A DNA stretch of 64,000 nt from JAUCQB01 sp964586235 (GCA_964586235.1 CAZPIO010000004.1:50842-114841), one strand, 5' to 3'; positions 8,126-18,699 are shown, numbered from the stretch's first letter. The notes: generated from the sequence alone by a model not told the origin. A program made the numbers and translations.

Positions 8126-11100
8126 GTGAAGGAATGCATGCGCAGCCCGCGATTCTTGGCCGGTGCCGTTTTCGCTGTCGCCTTGAATGGCGCTGCGGTC
8201 GCGCAGGTTCTGGTCCTTGAGGATCCCTTGCAGGGATCCAAGATCGGGACCTTCGACGGCGGAAGCGGACAGTTTGTCATCGGGGGCTGGAAGATCACCA
8301 GCAAGGCGGATGCGATCTACTGGCATCTTCCACATACCGTGTACAAAGGCGCTGCGGAGTTCTCCGTAAAGGGACTGAATCCGAACGAGTGCCGGCCCGG
8401 GCTGACGGACAAGTCCGAGCTCTTCCACATGTACGACTACACGTACGAGAACGCTGATACCAACTACGGCGGTTACCGGAACAACCCCTTCAAGCACTTC
8501 ATCCGGAAGATCGGGTGCGACGGCGCCTACAAGAACGTGGTCGACGCTCTGGAACTGGTCCTGGTAATCGCCCCGAACTACCAGGAGCCGGACACGGGCG
8601 TTCTCGGCTGGAACGCCAACACCACGTACGTCTTTCGCGAAGAATGGGGGCCGGACGGACAGGGGAACTGCGTTTTCAGAACCTACCGGGACGGCATCCT
8701 CCTGAAGACCATGAGCGAGCCCGGGAGTTGGTCTCCGTTTGGACACAGCGTACGCATCGGGCGGGCCAGGATGGACGAGTGGTCGGGTGCACCGCTCGAC
8801 GCGATTTTCAGTTACGTGAAGGTCTGGGACATGGAGACGGCCATACCGACCGCGCCCGTTCTTACCAGTCCCGGCATCGGCAAAACGGTCAACACAATTA
8901 CCCCGTGCATCCGGTGGGCCTGGACGCCGACGTTCAATCGTTACCAGGTGCGGATCACGACCGGCAACAGCCCGACCGCCGGCATCGTCTGGGACTCGGG
9001 TGAGGTGATCTCGGTCCGCAACTATGCGGACACCGGGCCCCTGGCGAACCTGGCCAACTACTACGCCTGGGTCAGGCTCGGTAACGTCGTCGGATGGACC
9101 GGCTGGAGTGCATCCGGCCAGTGGTTCAGGGTCGACACTTCCTACACACCGTTCAACCACGGCGTGACGAGCCTCATCGGCAACTCGCTGAGAGACAGCC
9201 GAGGCGAGTTCCTCGGTCTTGGCTTCACCTACATGGAAGGCCTCGGCTTCTGCAGAAACGATCGCGCCCGCTTCGAAAGCGACCTGGCGTTCATGTCGTC
9301 GAGGGGCTTCAACTACATGCGTATTCTCTCGGAAGTGCCCGGGGCGTGCGATCAGGACTACTGGTACGGCAGAAGCATCAACGCCTCAACCTACACGTGC
9401 CAACACGGGTCTGTTGCCAACGAGTGGCCGGACTACGACCAGCAGTTCAGGGACATGGTCGACATCGCCTACGACAAGTACGGTTTGCGCACCGAGGTGA
9501 CCATCTTCGGTGGGGCGGGCGAGTCATTCCCGACCTATGCCGGCCGGCAGGCCCATTGCCAACGAATCGTGAACCTGATCGCAGGGCGGGAACACAAGAT
9601 CGCCTATATCGAGATCGCGAATGAAGCCTGGCAGACGGGGTTTCCGTGGCCCCAGGGCAGAGAGGATCTGCGTGCCCTGTGCAAGTACGTTGCCGACCGT
9701 ACGGATGTGCTCGTTGCGATCACATCCATGAACGGGACCAACGATGATTTGATGGATCTCTACCTGGGCAGTGCGGCGGACATCGCGACGGAGCACTTCA
9801 CTCGGGACACAACCGAGAACAACTGGATCATGGTCAGGGACTGCTGGAGAGTGCAGGACGCGGTGAACCTGGGTGTTCCGGCGGTGAGCAGCGATGAGCC
9901 GGCCGGTCCCGGCTCGTCGGTGGTGTCGGAAACCGACCCCATCAAGCTCGTCTCGGCTGCGTGCTTCGCCTGGATCGCCAAGCTGCCATCCTATGTGCTT
10001 CATTCGAGAGCCGGGGTGCGCGGCGACTACCGGTTCGAGGACATGGCGGGTGTCAATGACTTCAAATACCTCCAGGACATCATCCCTCCGGACGTGGCGA
10101 GTTGGGCGCGAAACGACGGCAAGGAATCGGCAGCGCCCTTCACGGTCTATTGCGACGGCTATGCCAACCAGTACTGGACCGACCCCGGCAGGAGCGGGGC
10201 CGTCACCGGCTGCCACAGAAACATCGGCGGGATCAAGTGCCTGGACTTCGTGTGCTACCCGCAGGGGATTCGCAGCGGAGGAGTCACGCTCGCGGCCAGA
10301 AGAGACATGAGCTTCAACGTCTATCATCCCATGACCGGTGAGGTTGTGGACTCAAGAACGCTGATCGAGGGCCAGAGTCTCACGCTGCCGCCGGGCCCCG
10401 GGGCCTACATCATCAAGGGCACGTTTCCCGGCGGCGACACGAGCCCGCCCGCGCCGGTGGTCAAGTTCGCGGCCAATCCCGGTGACGAACAGAACGTCTT
10501 GACGTGGACCAATCCCAGCGACGCCGATTTCTGGGGAACGAGGATCATCTGTCGGACCGATCGGTTTCCGGAATCGGTGGATGACGGCACGGTGGTATGC
10601 GACAGCAGGGGCGGTCCAGGGTCAAAGGCGCTGTACGTCCACGCGGGTCTGGCCAACGGAGCGGCCTGCTACTATGCAGCGTTTGCCTATGACTGTCTGC
10701 CGAACTACTCGACGGCTGCGACCGACACGGCAAAGCCGCTGGAAGGTTTGTGCCTTTCGGACGAATTCACCTATCCCAACGGGGACCTGAACGGCAATGA
10801 TGGGTGGGCAGGCTCGGCCGGCCCGTACATCCGAATCGCCAACGACACGCTGGCGATCGAGGGGAGCGCGACCAGTTATGACGCGATCAGGATGGTGAGC
10901 TGCTCGGATCCCGGCACCGGTTGCATCAAGGTGTCGGTGAAGGTCCGCAGCGGTGTTGGCGACGCGACCATGTGGAGCTTGTGGTGCGACGATCCCTCGG
11001 GCAAGAATCTGGCCCGCTGGTATGGCGGGGGCACAACGGCCCGCGGCCGGATCGGGGATTCAGGTATCGTGACGGCTCTCCAGACGTTGACCGATGGTTG

Positions 11101-11506
11101 GGATTATCTGGTGGTCAAGATCGATCCCGCGGCCAACACCTCGGAGTTTCTCCTCAACGGGACCTCCATCGGTGCGCTCGATCACACCGGCACCGGGGCG
11201 GGTGATACCCTGGGCAGGCTCCGGTTCGAGAGCATCGCCAACAGCGAGGCCACCGGCCACTATCTGTATTTCGATGACCTGAGGATCGGCGAGCCCTTGA
11301 TACCGGGCGATTTTGACGGCGATGAAGACGTCGATCAGGAGGATTTCGGTCACCTGCAGCAGTGCCTGTCTGGAGACGGCGCAAGTGTAGCGCCGCAGTG
11401 CCAGAATGCCGATCTGGACCCGGACGGGGACGTGGATCAGCTCGATGTGAGTCGGTTCGTAGAGTGCATGGGCGGGTCGGGTCAGGCGTCGCCGTGCGCT
11501 CAGTAG
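8126..11506 (+). CDS. Secreted multidomain clan GH-A-like glycosidase with Cys-rich dockerin-like tail
   Basis: A 1126-residue exported protein (signal peptide about 1-26). In order: LamG/GH16-like beta-sandwich (28-245), Ig/Fn3-like (250-350), a TIM-barrel-like region (about 355-640) with a beta-rich cap, Fn3 (771-865), a second LamG-like domain (875-1055) and the tail (1060-1122). EIANEAW (E500) and SSDEPAGPGSS (E591) are candidate acid/base and nucleophile, 91 residues apart exactly as in the paralogue at 15282. This layout resembles GH5/GH-A enzymes but no family is assigned. The GTG start follows aaaggag by eight bases. It is the first gene of a ten-gene array. The paralogue's HSEAG segment is HSRAG here. 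Confidence 0.88.
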   Translation: MKECMRSPRFLAGAVFAVALNGAAVAQVLVLEDPLQGSKIGTFDGGSGQFVIGGWKITSKADAIYWHLPHTVYKGAAEFSVKGLNPNECRPGLTDKSELFHMYDYTYENADTNYGGYRNNPFKHFIRKIGCDGAYKNVVDALELVLVIAPNYQEPDTGVLGWNANTTYVFREEWGPDGQGNCVFRTYRDGILLKTMSEPGSWSPFGHSVRIGRARMDEWSGAPLDAIFSYVKVWDMETAIPTAPVLTSPGIGKTVNTITPCIRWAWTPTFNRYQVRITTGNSPTAGIVWDSGEVISVRNYADTGPLANLANYYAWVRLGNVVGWTGWSASGQWFRVDTSYTPFNHGVTSLIGNSLRDSRGEFLGLGFTYMEGLGFCRNDRARFESDLAFMSSRGFNYMRILSEVPGACDQDYWYGRSINASTYTCQHGSVANEWPDYDQQFRDMVDIAYDKYGLRTEVTIFGGAGESFPTYAGRQAHCQRIVNLIAGREHKIAYIEIANEAWQTGFPWPQGREDLRALCKYVADRTDVLVAITSMNGTNDDLMDLYLGSAADIATEHFTRDTTENNWIMVRDCWRVQDAVNLGVPAVSSDEPAGPGSSVVSETDPIKLVSAACFAWIAKLPSYVLHSRAGVRGDYRFEDMAGVNDFKYLQDIIPPDVASWARNDGKESAAPFTVYCDGYANQYWTDPGRSGAVTGCHRNIGGIKCLDFVCYPQGIRSGGVTLAARRDMSFNVYHPMTGEVVDSRTLIEGQSLTLPPGPGAYIIKGTFPGGDTSPPAPVVKFAANPGDEQNVLTWTNPSDADFWGTRIICRTDRFPESVDDGTVVCDSRGGPGSKALYVHAGLANGAACYYAAFAYDCLPNYSTAATDTAKPLEGLCLSDEFTYPNGDLNGNDGWAGSAGPYIRIANDTLAIEGSATSYDAIRMVSCSDPGTGCIKVSVKVRSGVGDATMWSLWCDDPSGKNLARWYGGGTTARGRIGDSGIVTALQTLTDGWDYLVVKIDPAANTSEFLLNGTSIGALDHTGTGAGDTLGRLRFESIANSEATGHYLYFDDLRIGEPLIPGDFDGDEDVDQEDFGHLQQCLSGDGASVAPQCQNADLDPDGDVDQLDVSRFVECMGGSGQASPCAQ

Positions 11507-11537
11507 GAATGACCTGCGATTAAGGAGAGAATCAGGC

Positions 11538-12638
11538 ATGAAACGATGGATCTACGTTGGGCTTGTTGTCTGGTCGCTGACGGGGCCGACGGATGCTGCT
11601 CTGCCGCCGATGGGCACCTCGGCCAAAATCCTCAAGCCCACTTTCTTCCCGGGTTGGCAATGTCACAACGTTTGTTACCCCTTCGTGATCCCGGAACCGG
11701 GCACCGGCAGGTACCGGATGTACTACGCCGGGTCGGCGACGGAGCAGATCAACGACTCCTTCGCGGATCAGTGGGTGACCGGCTACGTTACCTCCGCTGC
11801 GGACACGACGGCCTGGACTTATCCGATCAACTATGAGCAGGTGCTGTTCGCGCGCCGGTTCATGGAAGGCGACGTTGTTGATCGCGACGAGACGGCGAGT
11901 GTCTTCGACTCGATCTATGCCATTGGCGCGTGCTTGATGGTCGAGGGCTCGACCTGGAAGGTCTGGTACACCGGCTGGAACGGCCAGACCGAGCCGACTG
12001 GTCCGGGCACCTGCAAGAAGATCAACTTCCGCATCGGCTACGCCACCTCACCGGACGGCATCCGCTGGACCAAGGTTGCCGACTCAGCCGGTGCCGGGGC
12101 GGTCCTTGGTCTTGGTCAGGCAGGCGAAGCGGATTCCAAGGGCGCGGCCCATCCACACGTAATGAAAATCAGCGGCGCCTACCGCATGTGGTACGAGGGC
12201 TACGACGGGACCACCTGGCGGCTGATGGCCGCCACCTCATCGGACGGCCAGGCCTGGACTAAACAGGGCGTGGTACTCAACCCTGGTGGTGCCGGCAGCC
12301 TGGATGAGCGCGGCCTGCGCAACCCGCTGGTACTGAGCAGAAAAGGCTCGTATGAGCTCTGGTATCAGGGCCAGAGCGCCGCCGCTCCCAACTATCACGT
12401 GCTGCGAGCCACCAGCCCGGATGCTTCGACCTGGACCAAGGCGACCGGCGAGGTCACACTCCACCCGGACACCGCGCTGACCGGCGACGAGAGCATCCTG
12501 GTGGACAGCGCCATCGTCCAGCCCGACGGCAAGGTGCAGGTCTTCTTCGCCAAGCAGACCACCAGCTCCAGAACCGCCACGTACGGAACGCTCACCCGGA
12601 GGAGCTACTGCATCTACACCGAGGTGGTGAACCCATGA
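11538..12638 (+). CDS. Secreted GH43/GH32-like beta-propeller protein
   Basis: A 366-residue protein with a signal peptide (about 1-20). It carries repeated propeller-blade signatures such as YRMYYAGS, GYATSPDGIRWTKV, YRMWYEGYDG and YELWYQGQS. These resemble the five-bladed glycosidases of the GH43/GH32/GH117/GH130 group, which act on furanosides, galactans or mannosides. Catalytic residues were not assigned, so it could also be a non-catalytic binding propeller. It lacks the dockerin-like tail found on its neighbours, so it is probably released or held by partners. SD aaggagag lies about eight bases before the ATG. Its stop overlaps the next start as ATGA, indicating translational coupling with the FG-GAP protein. 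Confidence 0.85.
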   Translation: MKRWIYVGLVVWSLTGPTDAALPPMGTSAKILKPTFFPGWQCHNVCYPFVIPEPGTGRYRMYYAGSATEQINDSFADQWVTGYVTSAADTTAWTYPINYEQVLFARRFMEGDVVDRDETASVFDSIYAIGACLMVEGSTWKVWYTGWNGQTEPTGPGTCKKINFRIGYATSPDGIRWTKVADSAGAGAVLGLGQAGEADSKGAAHPHVMKISGAYRMWYEGYDGTTWRLMAATSSDGQAWTKQGVVLNPGGAGSLDERGLRNPLVLSRKGSYELWYQGQSAAAPNYHVLRATSPDASTWTKATGEVTLHPDTALTGDESILVDSAIVQPDGKVQVFFAKQTTSSRTATYGTLTRRSYCIYTEVVNP

Positions 12639-15265
12639 ATATGCGGACACCATCTCAGCAGCATTCGCGAGGGGGGTTCTACATTGCAGCGATCCTCGTC
12701 GCGACACCATGCCTGATCCCGGCCGCGTCCCTCCACGCGGTCACGCCGTCCTGGACGTCCCCCGACCGCTATCGCATCCTCCTGACCGTGGATCCTCGCG
12801 GGCAGAATCGATCCAACTCGCCGGCCTCCGTTACCGTTGATTTCGCCCAGGCACTGGTCGCCAGAGGAGTCACCGGCACTTTCGACAAGGATACTGTGGA
12901 AGTCATCGCCTACGACGCCGCAGGCAACCCGGTGACCTTTGACGCCACGCGGCCCGGATATGAGCAGTACCTGTTGCCCTGGCGGATCGACGCGGCCTAC
13001 GGAATCAACCAGGTTGCCCTGAGCTTCGTCGTGCCCGACGAAGCTCATACGCAGTACGCGGTCTACTTCGACACGGCGCAATCCGGGCTCGGCCGGCCGG
13101 ATCGATATCCCGGCATCGTCGGTGACGGCGATCGCTTCATCGAAGGCTATAAGCGCCGCGAAATCAATGCCAGCGGCTACGACACGTTCTGTGATGTCGA
13201 CGGCGACGGCGATCTCGATCTGTTCAAGGGTGGCACCGAGCCCTATGTCTACGTCTACGAAAACGTGGGCGGCGACCGCATGGTCGAGCGCGGCCGTCTC
13301 ACCTCCGGCGGAAGCGTGCTTCAATTCCCCATGGACGGCAACCACCGCAGTTGGAATTCCATCGAGCTCTACGACTGGGACGGTGACGGCGATCAGGACA
13401 TGTTCATCCATTCGCCGACCGGCCCTTACGCCGGCAGGGTCATTTGTTTCGAGAACACCACTCTGGCCGGCGGGCTGCTGACTTTTGCCAGTCCCGTCAT
13501 CGTGCTGACGCAATCGGGCAGGAGCCTCGGCACGCCGGTCCGGTTCGCGGACTTTGACGGCGATGGCAAGACCGACGTGATCGGTTCGCTGGACGGGCTG
13601 GTCGTCTTCTACAAGAACATCGGATCGAGCAGCAGCATCTCGAGCATCCAGTTGGCTGACGGTGTCTACATCAAGGCCAACGGAATCGAGATCGAGGTCA
13701 TGTCGGCCCAGGTCGAGTGCAAGGACATGGACAGCGACGGTGATCTGGACATGTTCGTCGGCACCGAGGAGGGGCGGGTCTACTACTTCGAGAACGTGGG
13801 CACGCGAACGCAACCGGTGTTCACCCTGGGCCAGCTAGCCGCGTTCTATGAGTTCATGGACCAGCGGGTCGGCGTGCGGGTATTTGACTTCGACGGCGAC
13901 GGGTTGCTGGACTTCGTGCCCGGCCGTTACTGGGAGCGCACCCAGTGGGGCGAGCAGCCGCGGGTTTACGGCCGGCTGTACAAGAACGTCGGAACGCCTA
14001 CGGCTCCGCGATTCGAGGTCCGCGATGCCGACAACGGCGCCCCGTACACCGAGCGGTTCCAGATCGCCGACGCTGTTCGGCAGAACGGCGTCCGGGCGGT
14101 CGACTGGAACAACGACGGCAGGACCGACCTAATCGCCGGCGACACCGACGGCTTCGTATGGTACTTCCAGAATACCACCAACCAGCTCTTTCCCGTCTTT
14201 GCCGCCGGCGTCAAGCTCCAGGCCGACGGCCAGCCGCTGCGGGTCTACGGCGAGGACGGCTGGTACGACTCCGATAGCGGTACATTCGTCTGGCTGAACC
14301 GCGCCGCCGGTTACGCCCGAGTGGAGATCTGCGACTGGAACAATGACGGCCGAAAAGATCTTCTCGTCGCTGACGGCCGGGCCTGGCTCTGGCTCTATTT
14401 GAACACCGGCACCGATGCCGACCCCGTGCTGGCCGCCGGCACGCGGGTGAACGCCAACGACAAGCCTATCGACGGGACCGCCCGCGGCAGCGTCCTGGTT
14501 TGCGACTGGAACGGCGACGGCAAGAAAGACGTCATCTTTGGCATGGCCTCCAACGAGAACGCCTACAGCGAATACCACGATTGGCCCGACCGGGCCGATC
14601 AGCCCGGCAAATGGTGGATGCACGGTGGTTTCCTCTTCTACGAGAATACCGGCAGCGATGCCAGCCCGGTTCTGGCCGCCCCTGCCTGGATCAAGTTCAG
14701 CTCGGGCACGGTGATTACCTACAGCCGGCCCAACCTCGGCGACTTCGTCGACTGGGACGGCGACGGCAGGAAGGACTTCATCGGCTGCGAATTCGAGAAC
14801 AGCGCTCGCATGTACCGCAACACCGGCACAAACGCCGCTCCCAGCTTCTCAGGATCGGATGGCGTTCACATCGTTCAGCCCTACACGGTGCAAATGATGT
14901 CCGGGACCGACGCCATCGACTGGAACCAGGACGGTGACATCGACATTCTTACCGGCCAGGGACACGGCGGCAGCGGCCTGCGATTCTACGAGCGGGATTA
15001 CATCAACGATTCTGTCAATAACACCTTCCCCGTCGTGACCGTCGGCCAGATCGAGACCCAGCCCACGGATGCCGATCTCGACGACGATAGCGACGTGGAT
15101 CAGGCGGACTTTGGCGAGCTTCAGGAATGCATCAGCGGCAGGGGGGTTCCCTACGGCCCAGGATGTGCCGACGCTGACCTGGACGTGGATGGCGACGTGG
15201 ATGAGTCCGACATTGCCGTGCTTCTGGACTGCATGGCGGGCTCCGATCAGCCTCCGGGCTGCTGA
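12635..15265 (+). CDS. Secreted FG-GAP/VCBS repeat protein with dockerin-like tail
   Basis: An 876-residue exported protein. After the signal peptide (about 1-36) a beta-rich domain of about 150 residues is followed by roughly ten FG-GAP/VCBS-like repeats, each with a Ca-binding loop of the form D-x-D-G-D-G-x-x-D (for example VDGDGDLDLF, DWDGDGDQDMF, DWNNDGRKDLL). Such repeats form integrin-alpha-like propellers and are usually ligand-binding. The C-terminal 64 residues form the four-cysteine tail ending in PPGC. The start overlaps the preceding stop by four bases. Two paralogues occur at 30918 and 53129, with decayed tails. A structural or substrate-binding role is more likely than catalysis. 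Confidence 0.9.
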   Translation: MNMRTPSQQHSRGGFYIAAILVATPCLIPAASLHAVTPSWTSPDRYRILLTVDPRGQNRSNSPASVTVDFAQALVARGVTGTFDKDTVEVIAYDAAGNPVTFDATRPGYEQYLLPWRIDAAYGINQVALSFVVPDEAHTQYAVYFDTAQSGLGRPDRYPGIVGDGDRFIEGYKRREINASGYDTFCDVDGDGDLDLFKGGTEPYVYVYENVGGDRMVERGRLTSGGSVLQFPMDGNHRSWNSIELYDWDGDGDQDMFIHSPTGPYAGRVICFENTTLAGGLLTFASPVIVLTQSGRSLGTPVRFADFDGDGKTDVIGSLDGLVVFYKNIGSSSSISSIQLADGVYIKANGIEIEVMSAQVECKDMDSDGDLDMFVGTEEGRVYYFENVGTRTQPVFTLGQLAAFYEFMDQRVGVRVFDFDGDGLLDFVPGRYWERTQWGEQPRVYGRLYKNVGTPTAPRFEVRDADNGAPYTERFQIADAVRQNGVRAVDWNNDGRTDLIAGDTDGFVWYFQNTTNQLFPVFAAGVKLQADGQPLRVYGEDGWYDSDSGTFVWLNRAAGYARVEICDWNNDGRKDLLVADGRAWLWLYLNTGTDADPVLAAGTRVNANDKPIDGTARGSVLVCDWNGDGKKDVIFGMASNENAYSEYHDWPDRADQPGKWWMHGGFLFYENTGSDASPVLAAPAWIKFSSGTVITYSRPNLGDFVDWDGDGRKDFIGCEFENSARMYRNTGTNAAPSFSGSDGVHIVQPYTVQMMSGTDAIDWNQDGDIDILTGQGHGGSGLRFYERDYINDSVNNTFPVVTVGQIETQPTDADLDDDSDVDQADFGELQECISGRGVPYGPGCADADLDVDGDVDESDIAVLLDCMAGSDQPPGC

Positions 15266-15281
15266 GGGAAAGGACGGATTG

Positions 15282-18200
15282 ATGAGACGGTTGCGGCTGG
15301 CAGTGATGTGTATTGGTCTTATCGGCGGTGCGTTGGCAGCGGAGCGGCCCGCGCCGGCTGGATTGGTTCTGGACGATCCCTTGTCCGCGACGCCGCCTCC
15401 CTCGCCGCCCAATCCGGTACGGCTTGGCTCGGGCGGTGAGTTCGTCTCCGGCGGGTGGAAAGTCACCGGTAAGAACGACCACATCCTCTGGCATCTGCCC
15501 ACCCTGACCGGCGGGGCGGTCGAATTCGACGTCACCGGGATTAACGCCGACGAATGCCGTGCGGGGATGCAGGATCATTCCGAGATCTTCCACATGTATG
15601 ATTACACGTGGGGCAACTCGGATACGGTCTACAACGGCGGATACCGGGACAACCCGTACAAGTGTTTCCTCCGCAAGACCGGGGCGGGTTACTGGGCGGG
15701 CGACCCTGCCGTTTTCGTCGATTGCCGCGGCAACGCCAAGACCGACTCGATGGAGATCCTGTGGAAGATCTGTCCGGACAACGACTCCTCATGTCAGAGC
15801 AATTATCTCGAGAGTGACACCGCTATCCTGACCTGGAGCCCGGCCGTCACTTACCATTTCCGCCTGGAATGGGAGTCCAACGGCTCGACCACGACGCTCA
15901 GGACCTACCGCGACGGCGTCCTGATCATGACCCAGACGCTGTCCGGCACCTACTCGCCGGCCGGCCAAAGCACCCGCATCGGAGCCAGCAATCGCGGCGA
16001 CACGTATGCGGGTGCGCCGATCGACGCCGTTTTCAGTAACGTCAAGGTCTACGATTCGCAGACCGGCGAGCCCGGCGTCCCCACGATCATCAGACCCGCC
16101 GGCGGTGCGACCATCAACACGACGACGGCCTTCGTCGAGTGGACCGGCGACCCGCAATCACAGTTCCAGGTCCGGGTGAATACGTCCGATCAGCCGGACA
16201 CGGGCGTGGCCTGGGATTCCGGATTGGTTACCTCCAGCCAGCGGTTCACCTGGACCGGCAGTCTGCTGAACAATGTGACCTACTATGTGTTTGTCCGGTT
16301 GGCCAATGGCGGTGAGCCCGGCCCGTGGAGCGCCGGCGGCCGAAGCTTTACGGTCAATACCGCCTATGTCCCGCCCGGCGCGAGCGTCGTGCAGCTCTGG
16401 GGGAACTCGGTGGTGGACAATACCGGGCCGATTCACGGCCTCGGCGCGACCTACATGTCCGCCCTGCGCCGCTGCAAGTACGACCGCACGCGGTTCCAGA
16501 GCGATCTGGCCTTCCTGGCGTCCAACGGTATCAGATACATTCGCGTGCTGTCCATGGTGGGCTGGTATTCGGCCTGGCAGGGCAAGGAGATCGCCCCGGT
16601 CAGCTTCACCAGCCAGAACGGAACCTACGTCCCCGCCTGGCCGGATTACTGGCAGCAGTTCCGCGACATGATCGACATTGCCTATGACACGTACGGGATA
16701 CGCATCGAGCTGACCATCTTTGCCGACGCCCAGCTCATGCCCACCAAAACCGCACGCATCGCCCACATGCAGACCATCCTGGACAATCTCCAGGGCCGGG
16801 TCGACCAGGTCAACCGCGAGCACAAGATCATGCACCTGGAGGTGGCCAACGAGGCCTGGCAGAACGGGTTCCCGGACAGCCAGGGCATAGCCGACCTGCG
16901 CGAGTTCTGCCAGTACTTGACGGACCGTACCAGCCTGCTGGTAGCCATCACCGACTCGCAGGGCGAAGGCAGCGCCACCGAGCAGCTTTACAGCGGCAGC
17001 ACCGCCGACCTTGCCACCGAACACTTCAGCCGCGATATCGGAACCGTCGAGGGCGGCTGGCTGCCGGTGCGCGACCCCTGGGACTTCGAGCTGCTCAACG
17101 GCGTGCCGACGGGCAGCAACAACGAGCCTATCGGGCCCGGTTCGTCCGTCGCCCAGGAGCGCGACCCCATCAAGCTGGTCATGTGCGCGGCGTTTACCTG
17201 GGGGGCCAACCTGCCCTTGTACGTGTTCCACTCCGAGGCCGGCGTGTTCGGCAACACCACCTTCGAGAGCAACCCGGGCATCCGCGACTATGTCCACATT
17301 CTCAATATCATCCCGCCTGACATGGTCAGTTGGGTGCGTAACGACGGCAAGGAAGCCGGCGCCGCGTTTACCACGTACTGCAACGGCCAGGCCAACAAGT
17401 GGTGGCCCGAGGTCAGCGGGGCCAGCAGCGGCGTGGTCCGCAACACCGGCAAGATCAAGGGCGGCGAGTTCCTCACCTTCCCGATTGGAATCCTCACCGG
17501 CGGCGTCGAGCTCGAGGCCCGCAGGCCCATGAGTTTCCAGGTCTACAACCCGTTGACCGGCGAGGTGGCCTACAACCTCACCAAGAACACCGGAGATCGC
17601 TTCACTCTTGCCCAGGGGTCGGGCGCATACGTCATCAAAGGCGTCTTCACCGACGTGGTGAATCCTTTCAACGATGCGACCATCGACCTGGGCTCGCCCG
17701 ATGTGTCCAACGGGCTTGTCCTGACCACCAACGACGACGGCCACACCACGCCCGTGACCATCGGCGGCCGGAGCTGCCGCCAGAACACCAACCCCGCGGC
17801 CGGCGACTACTACTTCTACTTCAATGTGAACGACGCGTTCGCCTTCCAGGGCAGCAAGCCGGACGTCTACATCATCCTCGAATACTACGATGCGGGCACG
17901 AGCACGATCACACTGGAATACGACTCGAGTACCGGCCCTGCACCGGATGCCTATTACCGCAACGGCGGCAGTGTGACCCTGGCCGACACGAACACCTGGA
18001 AGTTCAAGACCTTCCATGTGACCGACGCTTACTTCGGCAACCGCCAGAACGCCGACGCCGACCTCCGCTTCGGTGATGTCGGCAATGTGTTCTACCTTGA
18101 CACCGTGCGGATCACGACCGAGCCGCCGGTGGCACCGGTGATCGACGAGGTGACACCCGATCCGGAGATCGCTCGGCCAGATACCGCATACACGCGGCAG

Positions 18201-18593
18201 TTGCTGCTGTCGCAGGGAAGCCCTGTGCCGGACTGGTCGGTGGTGCAGGGACCGGAGGGCGCTCAGGTCAGCCCAACGGGCCTGGTGAGCGGGTGGACCC
18301 CCGGTCTCACTGATTTCGGCTCCTTTGTTTTCGAGATCGAAGCGACCAATTCGGAGGGATCGGACACAGAGGCCTGGGTCGTTCAGGTGGTGTCGTGGTC
18401 CGACCTTGACCTCGACGGTGACGTGGATCAGGCCGATTTCGGCCTCTTCCAGAAATGCCTCTCCGGCGACGGCCTGGGCTACGTCGACGGATGCGAGAAC
18501 GCCGATCTGCAGGAGGATGGGGATGTCGATGCCTTGGATTTTCAGATCCTCCAATCCTGCATGAACGGAGCCGACCGGCCCCCGCGGTGCTGA
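15282..18593 (+). CDS. Secreted multidomain clan GH-A-like glycosidase, paralogue of the 8126 product
   Basis: 1103 residues from the ATG at 15282, which follows an agggaaagga SD-like stretch; the frame is open further upstream but without a signal. Order: signal peptide (1-19), LamG-like (22-265), Fn3-like (270-360), TIM-barrel-like region (370-640), cap, a CBM-like beta-domain (789-945), an Ig-like putative domain (952-1035) and the four-Cys tail (1040-1103). E524 in LEVANEAW and E615 in SNNEPIGPGSS match E500 and E591 of the 8126 product with identical spacing. The CBM-like and Ig-like domains replace the Fn3 plus LamG pair of the paralogue. It is probably an endo-acting glycosidase; the GH family is unassigned. 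Confidence 0.88.
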   Translation: MRRLRLAVMCIGLIGGALAAERPAPAGLVLDDPLSATPPPSPPNPVRLGSGGEFVSGGWKVTGKNDHILWHLPTLTGGAVEFDVTGINADECRAGMQDHSEIFHMYDYTWGNSDTVYNGGYRDNPYKCFLRKTGAGYWAGDPAVFVDCRGNAKTDSMEILWKICPDNDSSCQSNYLESDTAILTWSPAVTYHFRLEWESNGSTTTLRTYRDGVLIMTQTLSGTYSPAGQSTRIGASNRGDTYAGAPIDAVFSNVKVYDSQTGEPGVPTIIRPAGGATINTTTAFVEWTGDPQSQFQVRVNTSDQPDTGVAWDSGLVTSSQRFTWTGSLLNNVTYYVFVRLANGGEPGPWSAGGRSFTVNTAYVPPGASVVQLWGNSVVDNTGPIHGLGATYMSALRRCKYDRTRFQSDLAFLASNGIRYIRVLSMVGWYSAWQGKEIAPVSFTSQNGTYVPAWPDYWQQFRDMIDIAYDTYGIRIELTIFADAQLMPTKTARIAHMQTILDNLQGRVDQVNREHKIMHLEVANEAWQNGFPDSQGIADLREFCQYLTDRTSLLVAITDSQGEGSATEQLYSGSTADLATEHFSRDIGTVEGGWLPVRDPWDFELLNGVPTGSNNEPIGPGSSVAQERDPIKLVMCAAFTWGANLPLYVFHSEAGVFGNTTFESNPGIRDYVHILNIIPPDMVSWVRNDGKEAGAAFTTYCNGQANKWWPEVSGASSGVVRNTGKIKGGEFLTFPIGILTGGVELEARRPMSFQVYNPLTGEVAYNLTKNTGDRFTLAQGSGAYVIKGVFTDVVNPFNDATIDLGSPDVSNGLVLTTNDDGHTTPVTIGGRSCRQNTNPAAGDYYFYFNVNDAFAFQGSKPDVYIILEYYDAGTSTITLEYDSSTGPAPDAYYRNGGSVTLADTNTWKFKTFHVTDAYFGNRQNADADLRFGDVGNVFYLDTVRITTEPPVAPVIDEVTPDPEIARPDTAYTRQLLLSQGSPVPDWSVVQGPEGAQVSPTGLVSGWTPGLTDFGSFVFEIEATNSEGSDTEAWVVQVVSWSDLDLDGDVDQADFGLFQKCLSGDGLGYVDGCENADLQEDGDVDALDFQILQSCMNGADRPPRC

Positions 18594-18699
18594 ACATGGC
18601 AGACGAAGCGATGAATCAACCGCGTTCCAGACCGGCTGGCCTTGCCGGAGTCGACGTCACGCTGCGGGCGATCGCGATCGCAATCAGAGGGCCAACGAA

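Noticed and set aside
10003..10020. HSRAG in the 8126 product as loss of a catalytic glutamate (HSEAG in the paralogue)
   Set aside because: The better nucleophile candidate is the glutamate in the S-x-D/N-E-P motif, which is kept in both; inactivity cannot be concluded.
16158..18554. 798-codon open frame on the - strand opposite the 15282 gene
   Set aside because: It is the antisense shadow of a well-supported secreted protein, has no recognisable domain and no SD, and reflects GC-rich codon use.
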